In this document: positions 10,462 to 19,076 of the stretch, one piece after another
Numbering within the stretch: the first letter of the stretch is position 1
Layout of the letters: every line of letters starts with the position of its first letter
NCBI RefSeq assembly: GCF_001045555.1
Contig: NZ_LFBU01000001.1
Span: 1,860,001 to 1,924,000 of the forward strand
Reading direction: 5' to 3'
Source: Marinobacter subterrani
GTDB taxonomy: Bacteria > Pseudomonadota > Gammaproteobacteria > Pseudomonadales > Oleiphilaceae
Length of the DNA stretch: 64,000 bases
Notes under the pieces: model-generated
The model's input: only the letters and a program-made list of their open reading frames with translations
The model's database searches: none
Told to the model about the DNA's origin: nothing
Made by a program: the position numbers and the translations under genes

Positions 10462-11292
10462 ATGTCTCAGACCACGACGGACCCGGCGACACTGTCGCCG
10501 GTGCCGTCAGCCTCCATTCTGGATGATCACGCCCGGGGCTGGCGGAAAAAACTCTGGCGGGCGAGCCTGGTTGGGGCGGTGATTCTTGTGGCCAGCTGGT
10601 ACGTGGGGCTGCTCGATTTCACAACCCTGGCCAACGGTGTACCTGCCATTGCCACCCTGTTGGGAGAATCCCTGCCGCCGGATTTCACCAACATCACGGA
10701 CTGGGTGGCGCCGCTGATCGACACCCTTGCCATGAGCGTTGCCGGCACTGCCATTGCCGTGGCCGCGTCGGTTCCGCTGGCCTTCCTGGCGGCCCGGAAC
10801 ACTTCCCCTCACCCGGTCGTATTCCACGTCACCAGGACCTTTCTCAACGGCCTGCGCTCGGTGCCGGAGCTAATCATGGGCATCATCTTTGTCGCCGCCG
10901 TCGGCTTCGGTGCCTTGCCAGGCGTGCTCGCCCTAGGCTTGCACTCCATAGGTATGGTGGGGAAGTTCTTTGCCGAAGCCATCGAGCATGTCGATGAAGC
11001 GCCAGTGGAAGCGGCCGACGCCGCCGGCGCAACCCGGCTGCAGGTTCTCTGCCATGCGGTGTTGCCACAGGTCCTGCCCCAGTTCGCGGATGTCTCGATT
11101 TACCGCTGGGAATACAACTTCCGGGCCTCCACCGTCATGGGTATGGTGGGCGCTGGCGGCATCGGTTTCGAGCTGATGGGTTCCCTTCGAATCATGCAGT
11201 ATCAGGAAGTCAGCGCCATCCTGATTGTCATCCTCCTGATGGTGACCCTGGTGGACAGCATCAGCGGTTACCTCCGTAAACGATTCAAATAA
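10462..11292 (+). CDS. ptxC: Phosphite ABC transporter permease PtxC
   Basis: This 276-aa inner-membrane permease is of the PhnE type, with a cytoplasmic N-terminus and about six membrane segments. The ATPase-coupling EAA loop is VEAADAAGATRLQVLCHAVLP near residue 185. An ATG at 10450 overlaps the ptxB stop, but the ATG at 10462 is preceded by GAGGAG and gives a normal N-terminus, so I used the latter. It forms the importer with ptxA and ptxB. Confidence 0.9.
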   Translation: MSQTTTDPATLSPVPSASILDDHARGWRKKLWRASLVGAVILVASWYVGLLDFTTLANGVPAIATLLGESLPPDFTNITDWVAPLIDTLAMSVAGTAIAVAASVPLAFLAARNTSPHPVVFHVTRTFLNGLRSVPELIMGIIFVAAVGFGALPGVLALGLHSIGMVGKFFAEAIEHVDEAPVEAADAAGATRLQVLCHAVLPQVLPQFADVSIYRWEYNFRASTVMGMVGAGGIGFELMGSLRIMQYQEVSAILIVILLMVTLVDSISGYLRKRFK

Positions 11293-11301
11293 GGACAGCA
11301 A

Positions 11302-12312
11302 ATGAAACCCAGAGTCGTCATCACCCATCGGGTATACGATGAAGTACTGGCAAAACTGGAGCCCTACTGCGAGCTGGTGACCAACCAGTCGGTCACCAGC
11401 CTGCCGGCGGACTCCGTGCGGGCAAGCGCTGCCAAGGCGGACGCCATGATGGCCTTCATGCCGGATACCATCGGCGAGGATTTCCTGCGGGCGTGCCCGA
11501 ACCTGAAAGTCATCGGTGCAGCGCTCAAAGGCTTCGACAACTTTGATGTAACGGCCTGCACCCGGCACGGTGTCTGGCTGACCTTTGTGCCGGACCTTCT
11601 GACCGTGCCCACGGCCGAACTGACAATCGGTCTTACGGTTGGCTTGACCCGCCGGGTCCGCGCAGCGGATGAATTTGTCCGCTCCGGCGAATTCCGGGGC
11701 TGGCAGCCAAGGTTCTACGGCCTTGGCGTGGAAGGCTCCACCATTGGCATCGTAGGTATGGGTGCCATCGGCCAGGCCGTGGCACGTCGTTTCCAGGGCT
11801 GGGGGGCAAATCTGCTTTACTCACAGCCCGAAGCCCTGAGTGCACCAGGTGAAGCGGAGCTGGGCGTTACCCGCGCCAGCATCGACGACCTGCTGTCCCG
11901 CTCTGACATCGTAATCCTCGCCCTGGCGCTCAACACCCAGACGCTTCATATCATCAACGCCACCCGCCTGGCCCAGCTCAAACCCGGCGCCTTCCTGATC
12001 AATCCCTGCCGCGGCTCCGTGGTAGACGAACACGCGGTGGAAGATGCGCTCGTATCCGGGCAACTTGGTGGCTATGCCGCTGATGTGTTCGAGATGGAGG
12101 ACTGGGCCCGAACCGACCGGCCACAGCAGATCAGCCCCGCCCTGCTGTCCCACCCCAACACGCTTTTTACCGCCCACATCGGCTCGGCGGTCCGGGACGT
12201 ACGCCTAGCCATCGAACACCGCGCTGCCGACAATATCCTGCAAGCGCTGTCCGGCCAGCGCCCGATGGATGCCATCAATTCACCCGCCGGCTGCGAGGGC
12301 GCTTCATGCTGA
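11302..12312 (+). CDS. ptxD: NAD-dependent phosphite dehydrogenase PtxD
   Basis: This D-2-hydroxyacid dehydrogenase family member should oxidise phosphite to phosphate with reduction of NAD. From memory of the Pseudomonas stutzeri enzyme, its functional residues fall at the same numbers here: M53, K76, W134, Y139, R237, E266, H292 and R301. The Rossmann motif is [12 protein letters not shown] near 150. [11 protein letters not shown] and VFEMEDWAR are PtxD-type segments that distinguish it from glycerate or lactate dehydrogenases. Length is 336 aa, the same as the reference. Position 175, where the stutzeri enzyme has the NAD-selecting Glu, is Gln here. It overlaps ptxE by 7 bases. Confidence 0.94.
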   Translation: MKPRVVITHRVYDEVLAKLEPYCELVTNQSVTSLPADSVRASAAKADAMMAFMPDTIGEDFLRACPNLKVIGAALKGFDNFDVTACTRHGVWLTFVPDLLTVPTAELTIGLTVGLTRRVRAADEFVRSGEFRGWQPRFYGLGVEGSTIGIVGMGAIGQAVARRFQGWGANLLYSQPEALSAPGEAELGVTRASIDDLLSRSDIVILALALNTQTLHIINATRLAQLKPGAFLINPCRGSVVDEHAVEDALVSGQLGGYAADVFEMEDWARTDRPQQISPALLSHPNTLFTAHIGSAVRDVRLAIEHRAADNILQALSGQRPMDAINSPAGCEGASC

Positions 12313-13166
12313 ACCTGGTCTGGCTCAAGAGCTTTTTGTCACTGGTCCGGCACCAGAGTTTTCAGGTAGCAGCGGAGCACCTTGGTATTGCCCAGCCCAC
12401 GCTGTCTCAACACATCCAGAAACTGGAACAGCAGCTCGAGGTGATGCTGATCCGTCGTGGCAAGGCCCGATGCGAGCCCACCCGGGCCGCACTGGCGCTG
12501 GTTCCGTTCGCGAACAGCATGCTTCGGCTCGACCGGCAGGCCCGGGCGGCCGTACACGGCTCGGGGCTTCGGGTAGGCGCAAGCTCCAACATTGGCATCT
12601 ACATGCTGCAACCCAGCATTCGCGCCCTCCGGGATTCACCGTCAGCGCCTGCGGTTGACCTGGTGATCGACACCAACCCTGCAATCGCCCGCCAGCTGTC
12701 CAATGGCGAACTGGATGTGGCGGTTATGGAATGGTGGCTGCCGCAACCAGGATTCCGCTCCATGGAGTGGCGCCGAGAACCGGTGGTACTGATTGTACCG
12801 CCCGAACACCCCTGTGCGGACCTGCCGGAGATTGACCGGGAAACCCTTGCCGGTATGACGCTGCTGGGCGGGGAACCGGGGACAGGCACCGGCCGCCTGT
12901 TGGCGGAGTTCTTTGGCAACGAGGGTCCTTTTCCGACGGTTTCCATGCAACTGGGCAGTACCGAAGCGGTCAAACAGGCCATCAAAGCGGGCCTCGGCAT
13001 CTCCCTGGTGCTGGCCGCCTGCGTGCGGGAGGAAGTCCGCAGCGGCAGCCTGAGGGCCATCCCGGTGAGCGATCCCGGCTTGGCCAAAGAGCTGATGGTG
13101 GTGTGCCCGGACGCGTTTCTCGATCACCCGCCGGTGGCCACTTTTGTCAGCCACCTCTGCCATTGA
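12306..13166 (+). CDS. ptxE: LysR family regulator PtxE
   Basis: This 286-aa LysR-type regulator has its winged helix-turn-helix at residues 3-62 ([20 protein letters not shown], then LSQHIQKLE) and a periplasmic-binding-like effector domain from about 90. It is the last gene of ptxABCDE, overlapping ptxD. In P. stutzeri ptxE occupies the same place, which supports the name. Its direct role is not well defined even in the reference organism, where Pho control dominates. It converges on a short-chain dehydrogenase gene. Confidence 0.85.
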   Translation: MLNLVWLKSFLSLVRHQSFQVAAEHLGIAQPTLSQHIQKLEQQLEVMLIRRGKARCEPTRAALALVPFANSMLRLDRQARAAVHGSGLRVGASSNIGIYMLQPSIRALRDSPSAPAVDLVIDTNPAIARQLSNGELDVAVMEWWLPQPGFRSMEWRREPVVLIVPPEHPCADLPEIDRETLAGMTLLGGEPGTGTGRLLAEFFGNEGPFPTVSMQLGSTEAVKQAIKAGLGISLVLAACVREEVRSGSLRAIPVSDPGLAKELMVVCPDAFLDHPPVATFVSHLCH

Positions 13167-13185
13167 TTGATTGCCCTTGCGTCCG

Positions 13186-13857
13186 CTACCAGGGCAGCTC
13201 TTCACCATTGCTGTGCCAGAAGGAGCCGGTGTTCTCCAGGCTCAGGCCTTCAATCCTGGCCGCCAGGCCCTTGGCTGATTCCTCGGGTGTGATCAGCCCG
13301 CCGAAATTCACCATGCGGGTTTGCACATACCCTGGGTGCAACTGCGCCACCGCAATCCCCCGGGGCTTCAGGTCCATGGCGAGGGATTTGCCAAAGGCGT
13401 TCAATGCCGCTTTTGAAGCACGGTAACCGTAGCGCCCACCGGAATCGTTATCCGCAATCGAGCCCATGCGGCTGGTAATATTGGCAATCTTGCCGCCAGA
13501 AGGAATTTGCGAGACCAGCGCTTCGGCCACCCGCAACGGCGCGTAGGCGTTGATCTCCATCTGGGTGCGGATGGAATCGAAATCGATGCTGCCCAGCTTT
13601 TCATCCTGTAGCAGGCCGGCGTTGTTGATCAGCAGATCAATGGGTTGCCCGGCCAGCTCTTCGGTGAGCTTCCGGATGCCTGCGTCAGTCGTGACGTCAA
13701 CGCCATCGATCATCCTGGCCGCAACCTCCTCAAGCTCGCTGGAGGATTGCCGACAAACGCCGATCACCGCCCAGCCTTCGGCGGCATAATGCCGGGCAAG
13801 CTCCAGGCCGATGCCGCGATTGGCGCCGGTAATAATTACAGTTTTGTGGTCTGGCAT
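13186..13857 (-). CDS. Short-chain dehydrogenase/reductase (SDR)
   Basis: This 223-aa classical SDR has the cofactor motif TGANRGIG near residue 10, LINNAGLL near 76, a catalytic Ser in NITSRMGS near 127, and Tyr-x-x-x-Lys in YGYRASK near 142. The length is at the short end for the family. It resembles the C-factor/csgA-like SDRs with unknown substrates. GGAGG lies upstream of the ATG on the minus strand. It is not obviously part of an operon. Confidence 0.87.
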   Translation of the reverse strand: MPDHKTVIITGANRGIGLELARHYAAEGWAVIGVCRQSSSELEEVAARMIDGVDVTTDAGIRKLTEELAGQPIDLLINNAGLLQDEKLGSIDFDSIRTQMEINAYAPLRVAEALVSQIPSGGKIANITSRMGSIADNDSGGRYGYRASKAALNAFGKSLAMDLKPRGIAVAQLHPGYVQTRMVNFGGLITPEESAKGLAARIEGLSLENTGSFWHSNGEELPW

Positions 13858-13893
13858 GGAAACCTCCTTTGCTTTGGTAAAGACTTAAATAAG

Positions 13894-14067
13894 GCATTAA
13901 AACCTTTTCATTGGTACAAAGACCACGTTCTCATCGGCGCCCGGGAAAACGGTCTACCGACCGAATACATTGCACAGATCGAAGCCGTTGAATCCATCGA
14001 TGATCCCAAACCTGAACGGCATGAACGCGAACTATCCATTTACAGTCATTCCAGGGCCCGCCGGTGA
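13894..14067 (+). pseudogene. 3' remnant of a gamma-glutamylcyclotransferase-like gene
   Basis: The reading frame from 13894 to the TGA at 14065-14067 encodes 57 residues that look like the C-terminal end of AIG2/GGCT-type gamma-glutamylcyclotransferases (FHWYKDHVLIGARENGLP, then IEAVESIDDP and ERHEREL). No start codon, ribosome site or N-terminal half exists upstream. The frame instead runs antisense into the SDR gene. It is therefore a 5'-deleted relic. Its position beside gamma-glutamyl putrescine genes may be functional history or coincidence. The family call is from memory of family sequences. Confidence 0.6.
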
Positions 14068-14068
14068 C

Positions 14069-15352
14069 TCAAACCCCCAACCTGTCCCGCAACGCGTAAT
14101 ACCAGGCTCCCATTGCTGTCAAAGGTACCCGGAAGGTCCGGCCGCCCGGAAACGGGTAATGCGGCAGGCTGGCGAAGGCATCAAAGCGCTCGGCCTGGCC
14201 CTGAATGGCCATGGCCAGCGCCTTGCCCGCTACGTGGGTGAAGGTAACGCCGTGGCCGGAACAGCCCTGGGAATAGAACACGTTGTCCTGCAGCCGGCCC
14301 ATTTGCGGCAGGCGGGACAGGGTGAGCAGGAAGTTGCCGGTCCAGGCGTAGTCGATGTTCACGCCGGCCAGCTCGGGAAAGGTTTTCAGCATGTTAGGGC
14401 GAATCAGCCGTTCGATGTTGGCTGGGTCGCGGGCGCCGTAGACCACACCGCCGCCGTAGATCAGGCGTCGGTCGCCGGAGAGGCGGAAGTAATCCAGCAG
14501 GTAGTTGCAGTCTTCCACGCAATTGTCTTCGGGCAACAGCCGCTTTGCAGTCGCTTCATCCAGCCGCTCCGTGGCAATAATCTGCGAGCCGCAGGGCATG
14601 GACTTGGCGCCCAGCTCAGGCACCAGCCCGCCCAGGTAGGCATTGCCAGCCAGAACCACGAACTGCGCCCTGACCTCACCGTCACGGGTCTTGACCGTCG
14701 CGGGGTCACCCGGGACGATCCGGGTAACCTCGGAATGTTCGTGAATCACCCCACCCCGGGATTCCAGCGCCGCCGCTTCGCCGAGAGCCAGGTTCAGCGG
14801 GTGGATGTGCCCGCCGGTATGATCGATGGCGCCACCCACATAACGATCGGTTCCGACCCGGGCCCCGATGCCGTGCCCGTCCAGCAGTTCCAGCTTGTCG
14901 TGGCCAAACCGGCGCCATAGGGCCTTCTGGGATTCCAGATGCTGGAGTTGGCGTGTATTCAGGGCAGCGAAAATGCCCCCCTCTTTCAGGTCGCATTTTA
15001 TGCCGTAATCCCGCACCCTCTTGCGGATGATCTGGCTGCCCTCAAAGGCCATCTCCGCCAGCAGGCGCAGGTGGTCCGGCGTGGTCTGGCGCTCGATCGT
15101 GTCCAGGTCCCGGCTGAAGCTGTTGACGATCTGGCCGCCGTTGCGGCCGGAAGCACCCCAACCCACGGTCGCCGCTTCCAGTAACACCACCCGGAAGCCT
15201 GCCTCCGCCAGAAACAGCGCCGTGGACAGCCCGGTGTAACCGGCACCCACAACGCATACATCCGCGCTGCTCTGGCCTTTCAGCGCTGGCCGAAGCGGCG
15301 CCCGATTGGCGGACGCGGCGTAATAGGAGGGAACCGTGGGGTGCTGGGTCAT
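14069..15352 (-). CDS. puuB: Gamma-glutamylputrescine oxidase-like FAD oxidoreductase
   Basis: This 427-aa DAO-family flavoprotein has the FAD motif VVGAGYTGLSTALFLAEAG near residue 34 and GASGRNGGQIVNSFSRD near 66, characteristic of PuuB/OrdL relatives. It also has SQGCSGHGVTFTHVAGK near 370. Predicted role: oxidation of gamma-L-glutamylputrescine to the aminobutyraldehyde with release of ammonia and peroxide. A divergent PuuC-type dehydrogenase and a PuuA-type synthetase lie next to it, which supports the pathway assignment. The shared promoter region of 180 bases holds the palindrome TTGCCGGCAA at 15479-15488. Confidence 0.85.
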   Translation of the reverse strand: MTQHPTVPSYYAASANRAPLRPALKGQSSADVCVVGAGYTGLSTALFLAEAGFRVVLLEAATVGWGASGRNGGQIVNSFSRDLDTIERQTTPDHLRLLAEMAFEGSQIIRKRVRDYGIKCDLKEGGIFAALNTRQLQHLESQKALWRRFGHDKLELLDGHGIGARVGTDRYVGGAIDHTGGHIHPLNLALGEAAALESRGGVIHEHSEVTRIVPGDPATVKTRDGEVRAQFVVLAGNAYLGGLVPELGAKSMPCGSQIIATERLDEATAKRLLPEDNCVEDCNYLLDYFRLSGDRRLIYGGGVVYGARDPANIERLIRPNMLKTFPELAGVNIDYAWTGNFLLTLSRLPQMGRLQDNVFYSQGCSGHGVTFTHVAGKALAMAIQGQAERFDAFASLPHYPFPGGRTFRVPLTAMGAWYYALRDRLGV

Positions 15353-15532
15353 AAAGTGGCGCCATGAAGGATAACGGAACGTGCCGGAAGCGGCCGCAAC
15401 AGACGCCGCCGAGGCCAGTCTATGCCAGGCCCCGGCATTCGGGAAGACACGTTCTTCTACCTATACTGGAGGCCGCGATTGCCGGCAAAACTGCTGCTAT
15501 GATGAGTCCATTCCCTTGCCTGCGAGACGGCC

Positions 15533-17050
15533 ATGAATCATTCCAAACCTTCCCACACACCCACCGATCAGACTGGCTGGCAAGCTCTGGCCAGTCAGCT
15601 CACGCTGGAAGGCCGGGCCTGGCTGGATGGCGGCTATCAAGGGGCCAGCAGCGGTGAAACCTTTGCTTGCATCAGCCCGGTGGACGGGCGTGAACTTGCC
15701 CGCGTTGCCAGTTGCGACCAGTCCGACGCAGACCTGGCGGTTGCTGCCGCCAGAAAGGCTTTTGATAGCGGCGTGTGGAGCCACCTGGCGCCCACCAAAC
15801 GCAAGGCCGTTCTGCTCCGTTTCGCCGATCTGATCGAGGCCCACGGCGACGAACTGGCCCTGCTGGAAACCCTGGATATGGGCAAGCCCATTCGCCATGC
15901 CCGCACCGTGGATGTGCCGGCCACCGCGCGCGCCACCCGCTGGACTGCCGAGGCCATCGACAAGGTGTATGGCGAACTGGCGGCCACACCCCACGACCAG
16001 ATCGGCATGATCTCCCGGGAGCCTATCGGCGTTGTGGCGGCCATTGTGCCCTGGAACTTCCCGATGATCATGGCGGCCTGGAAGATTGCCCCGGCCCTGG
16101 CCACCGGTAATTCGGTGATTCTGAAACCCTCCGAGAAATCTCCGCTCACCGCCATACGCCTGGCGGCCCTGGCAAAAGAAGCGGGTATTCCCGATGGCGT
16201 ATTCAACGTGCTGCCCGGCTATGGCCACACCGTGGGCAAGGCCCTCGCCCTGCATATGGATGTCGACTGCCTGGTGTTCACCGGCTCCACCAATGTCGCC
16301 AAACAGCTGATGATCTGCGCTGGCCAGTCGAATATGAAACGGGTGTGGCTGGAGGCGGGCGGCAAGAGCCCGAACATCGTCTTCGCCGATGCGCCGGACC
16401 TGAAAAAAGCCGCCGCCGAGGCCGCCAGCGCCATTGCCTTCAACCAGGGCGAAGTCTGCACCGCCGGCAGCCGGCTGCTGGTGCAGGAAACCATCCGCAC
16501 CGAGTTCATCGGCCTGATCCGCGAGGCCCTGAAAACCTGGCGCCCCGGCCATCCCCTCGACCCTGCCACAACCTGCGGCGCCATTGTTGACCAGGCCCAA
16601 CTGGATCGCATCATCGAGTACATTGGCATCGGCCAGTCGGAAGGGGCAACTCTGGTAGAGGGCGGCAAGCGGGTAATGGAAGAGACCGGCGGGCTGTTCG
16701 TTCAGCCCACGGTGTTTGATGGGGTAAACAACCGCATGCGCATTGCCTCGGAGGAAATCTTCGGGCCGGTGCTATCGGTCATCGGGTTCAGCACCGCCGA
16801 GGAAGCTGTCGCCATTGCCAACGACTCCATCTATGGCCTGGCAGCGGCGGTGTGGACCTCCAACATCAACACCGCCCACAAGGTTGCCAAGGCGTTGCGG
16901 GCTGGCAGCGTGTGGATCAACCATTACGACGGCGGAGACATGACCGCCCCCTTCGGCGGCTTCAAGCAATCCGGCAACGGCCGCGACAAGTCCCTGCACG
17001 CTTTCGACAAGTACACCGAAGTCAAGGCCACCTGGCTGGTACTTGAATAG
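15533..17050 (+). CDS. puuC: Gamma-glutamyl-gamma-aminobutyraldehyde dehydrogenase (ALDH family)
   Basis: The 505-aa aldehyde dehydrogenase shows the Rossmann segment VAAIVPWNFPMIMAAWK near residue 165. The general-base Glu is in WLEAGGKSPN near 274, and the catalytic Cys is in FNQGEVCTAGSR near 308. These, the 500-aa length and the neighbouring puuB and puuA homologues point to PuuC, which oxidises gamma-glutamyl-aminobutyraldehyde to gamma-glutamyl-GABA with NAD(P). Other aldehydes are also accepted by this family. A TATGAT -10-like box lies at 15498-15503. The transcript should end at the hairpin just downstream. Confidence 0.88.
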   Translation: MNHSKPSHTPTDQTGWQALASQLTLEGRAWLDGGYQGASSGETFACISPVDGRELARVASCDQSDADLAVAAARKAFDSGVWSHLAPTKRKAVLLRFADLIEAHGDELALLETLDMGKPIRHARTVDVPATARATRWTAEAIDKVYGELAATPHDQIGMISREPIGVVAAIVPWNFPMIMAAWKIAPALATGNSVILKPSEKSPLTAIRLAALAKEAGIPDGVFNVLPGYGHTVGKALALHMDVDCLVFTGSTNVAKQLMICAGQSNMKRVWLEAGGKSPNIVFADAPDLKKAAAEAASAIAFNQGEVCTAGSRLLVQETIRTEFIGLIREALKTWRPGHPLDPATTCGAIVDQAQLDRIIEYIGIGQSEGATLVEGGKRVMEETGGLFVQPTVFDGVNNRMRIASEEIFGPVLSVIGFSTAEEAVAIANDSIYGLAAAVWTSNINTAHKVAKALRAGSVWINHYDGGDMTAPFGGFKQSGNGRDKSLHAFDKYTEVKATWLVLE

Positions 17051-17063
17051 CCCCCAAAATGAA

Positions 17064-17084
17064 ACGGCGCCTCGCGGGCGCCGT
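17064..17084. terminator. Bidirectional rho-independent terminator between puuC and puuA
   Basis: A perfect 8-bp stem, ACGGCGCC (17064-17071) with GGCGCCGT (17077-17084), closes a 5-base loop. It is flanked by A-rich and T-rich sequence that would give a U-rich tail mainly on the minus strand. It lies between the convergent stops of puuC and puuA and can serve both. Confidence 0.8.
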
Positions 17085-17105
17085 TGATCACTACGGCTTA
17101 ACCGT

Positions 17106-18470
17106 TTACACGGTGTGCAGATACCACAGGTATTCCAGATCCGAGATGGTCATCTCGAACTCGTTCAGCTCGTGCTCCTTGCAGGCCACGAACACATCCA
17201 GGAACTGGCTGCCGAGATAATCCGCCATCACGGTTGACTGCCCCAGCTCCCGCAGGGCATCCCGCAGGTTGTTCACCAGTGTTGCCTCGTGCTGCTCATG
17301 GGCATTGCCCACAGTGACAGGTGGCGGCTCGATCCTGTTGGAAATGCCGTAATGAATGCCGGCCAGCACGGCGGCCATCAACAGGTAGGGGTTGGCATCG
17401 GCACCGGCTACGCGGTGTTCAATGCGCAGCGCTTCTGGGTCGCCGCCCGGCAGCCGCAAGGAGGCCGTACGGTTGTCCACCCCCCAGGTCGCCGCACTGG
17501 GTACGTAATACTCCGGGCTGAACCGGCGGTAGGAATTGATGTTGGGGCAGAAGAGCCCCATGGCGTCGTTCATGGTGGCAACCAGCCCGCCTATCGCCCA
17601 GCGCAACATGTCGTTGGGCTGCTCGGCATCGCCGGCGAAGATATTGTGCCCGTTCCCGTCTACCAGACTCACATGCAGGTGCATGCCGCTGCCGGCCTGA
17701 TTGTGATAGGGCTTGGCCATGAAGGTGGTGTCCATCTCGTGATCGTAGGCCATGTTCTTGATCAGGCGCTTGAGCAGAGTGGCGTGGTCACAGGCGCGCA
17801 CGGCGTCGTCCACGTAATGCAGGTTGACCTCAAACTGGCCGGGAGCAGATTCCGCCACCAGGGCATCGGCCGGCAATTCCTGCTCATGGGCCGCATCTAG
17901 CACATCTGCCAGGAATTCAGCGTACTCATCCAGATCATCAATGGAATAGGCCTGGGTACCCGCCGGACGCTTGCCGGAAATGGGCGACTTGGGCGGCTGG
18001 GGCCGGCCTGCCAGGTTCTCCTGATCGATCAGGTAAAACTCCAGCTCAAAGGCGGCAACCGGCGTCAGCCCCAGTTCCTCAAAACGCCTGACGATGTTCT
18101 GCAATACCACCCGTGGATCGGCAAAAAACGGTGTCTCGCGATCCAGCTCATACATGGTCAGCAACAGTTGCCCGGTAGGGCGCTTCTGCCAGGGCTCCAT
18201 CGTGAGGGTGCCCTCAATGGGCAGGCACACCCGGTCGGCTTCGCCGATATCCAGGCCCAGGCCGGTTTCTTCCACGGTGGTACCCTGGATGTTCAGGGCA
18301 AAAATGGAGGCCGGCATGGCAACGCCGCGCTCAAATACCTTGAGCAGCGTGGACGGGTCCACCCGCTTGCCGCGAACAATGCCATTCATATCCGGAATCA
18401 GCAGATCAACAAACTGCAACTCGGGGTGCGCCTGAAGGAACGCATCAGCGCTCACAAAACCAGAACCCAT
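17106..18470 (-). CDS. puuA: Gamma-glutamylputrescine synthetase-like glutamine synthetase family protein
   Basis: This 454-aa glutamine-synthetase-fold ligase should join glutamate to putrescine with ATP in the first step of the Puu pathway. Visible landmarks are the N-terminal beta-grasp domain (VDLLIPDMNGIVRGKR near residue 22), a Glu-rich metal site in AFELEFYLID near 146 and ESAPGQFEVNLHY near 212. The catalytic-domain His is in GSGMHLHVSL near 262, and NRTASLRLP lies near 337. It differs from nitrogen-assimilating GlnA in lacking an adenylylation loop that I can recognise. Its context with puuB, puuC and the nearby potFGHI importer supports the name. Confidence 0.87.
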   Translation of the reverse strand: MGSGFVSADAFLQAHPELQFVDLLIPDMNGIVRGKRVDPSTLLKVFERGVAMPASIFALNIQGTTVEETGLGLDIGEADRVCLPIEGTLTMEPWQKRPTGQLLLTMYELDRETPFFADPRVVLQNIVRRFEELGLTPVAAFELEFYLIDQENLAGRPQPPKSPISGKRPAGTQAYSIDDLDEYAEFLADVLDAAHEQELPADALVAESAPGQFEVNLHYVDDAVRACDHATLLKRLIKNMAYDHEMDTTFMAKPYHNQAGSGMHLHVSLVDGNGHNIFAGDAEQPNDMLRWAIGGLVATMNDAMGLFCPNINSYRRFSPEYYVPSAATWGVDNRTASLRLPGGDPEALRIEHRVAGADANPYLLMAAVLAGIHYGISNRIEPPPVTVGNAHEQHEATLVNNLRDALRELGQSTVMADYLGSQFLDVFVACKEHELNEFEMTISDLEYLWYLHTV

Positions 18471-18727
18471 AGGAAAAGCCTTCCAAAACTGACACAGGCC
18501 TGTGGCGAGGGGCCGGCACAGGGCATTTTACCGCTCCTTTATCCGGTTTTTCTGCGCGTTTTGCAAGATAGGCATATACCGTATGCGTTGGCGATGGGTG
18601 CATTGGCAGGCAAAGGCGGGCAGTTAACGCGTGACAGAAAAGTCATAGAGGAACGCGTTTAGAGCATGTAAGGTTCATAGCTAGCCATTTACCTTACATT
18701 CACTGTCTTTCCAGGGAGTCACACCCC

Positions 18728-19057
18728 ATGAAAACAGCCATTGGCCTAGCCGTATTTCTGGTCGCATTCAGCCTCAACAGCCAGGCCCAGGAGATCGATT
18801 ACAACAAGCGCAACAAGCATATTTTCTGCGCGTCTCAACTCGCGGTCGTCAGTGAAACGCTTGATGAGAGCGCTGATCAGCGCGAGGCTCTGCTTTACCT
18901 GTCGGGCATGCACCGCGATGAAGCCAAGAAGCTGGGCGCCACCAAGCAGCACTTTCAAGACGTCTTCGATTACCTGGAAAACATCCGAATCAGTAACAAG
19001 CCGAAGTGGCAAGAGCTCTCGGCCCAGAGCAAGCGGGTCTGCTTACCGAATTCCTGA
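18728..19057 (+). CDS. Small exported protein of unknown function
   Basis: The 109-aa product has a signal peptide (residues 1-20, cleavage near SQA-QE) and a mature part rich in charged residues with two Cys, one near residue 38 and one near 105. These could form a disulfide in the periplasm. AGGGAG precedes the ATG by about 8 bases. I do not recognise the family. The upstream 257 bases hold the divergent puuA promoter. Downstream it converges on the diguanylate cyclase with 19 bases between stops. Confidence 0.75.
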   Translation: MKTAIGLAVFLVAFSLNSQAQEIDYNKRNKHIFCASQLAVVSETLDESADQREALLYLSGMHRDEAKKLGATKQHFQDVFDYLENIRISNKPKWQELSAQSKRVCLPNS

Positions 19058-19076
19058 TACCGGAGCAAAAAAACGG

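Noticed and set aside
13645..13893. Extension of the cyclotransferase-like frame to an upstream ATG
   Set aside because: This part is antisense to the SDR gene and its translation shows no match to the family's N-terminal half.
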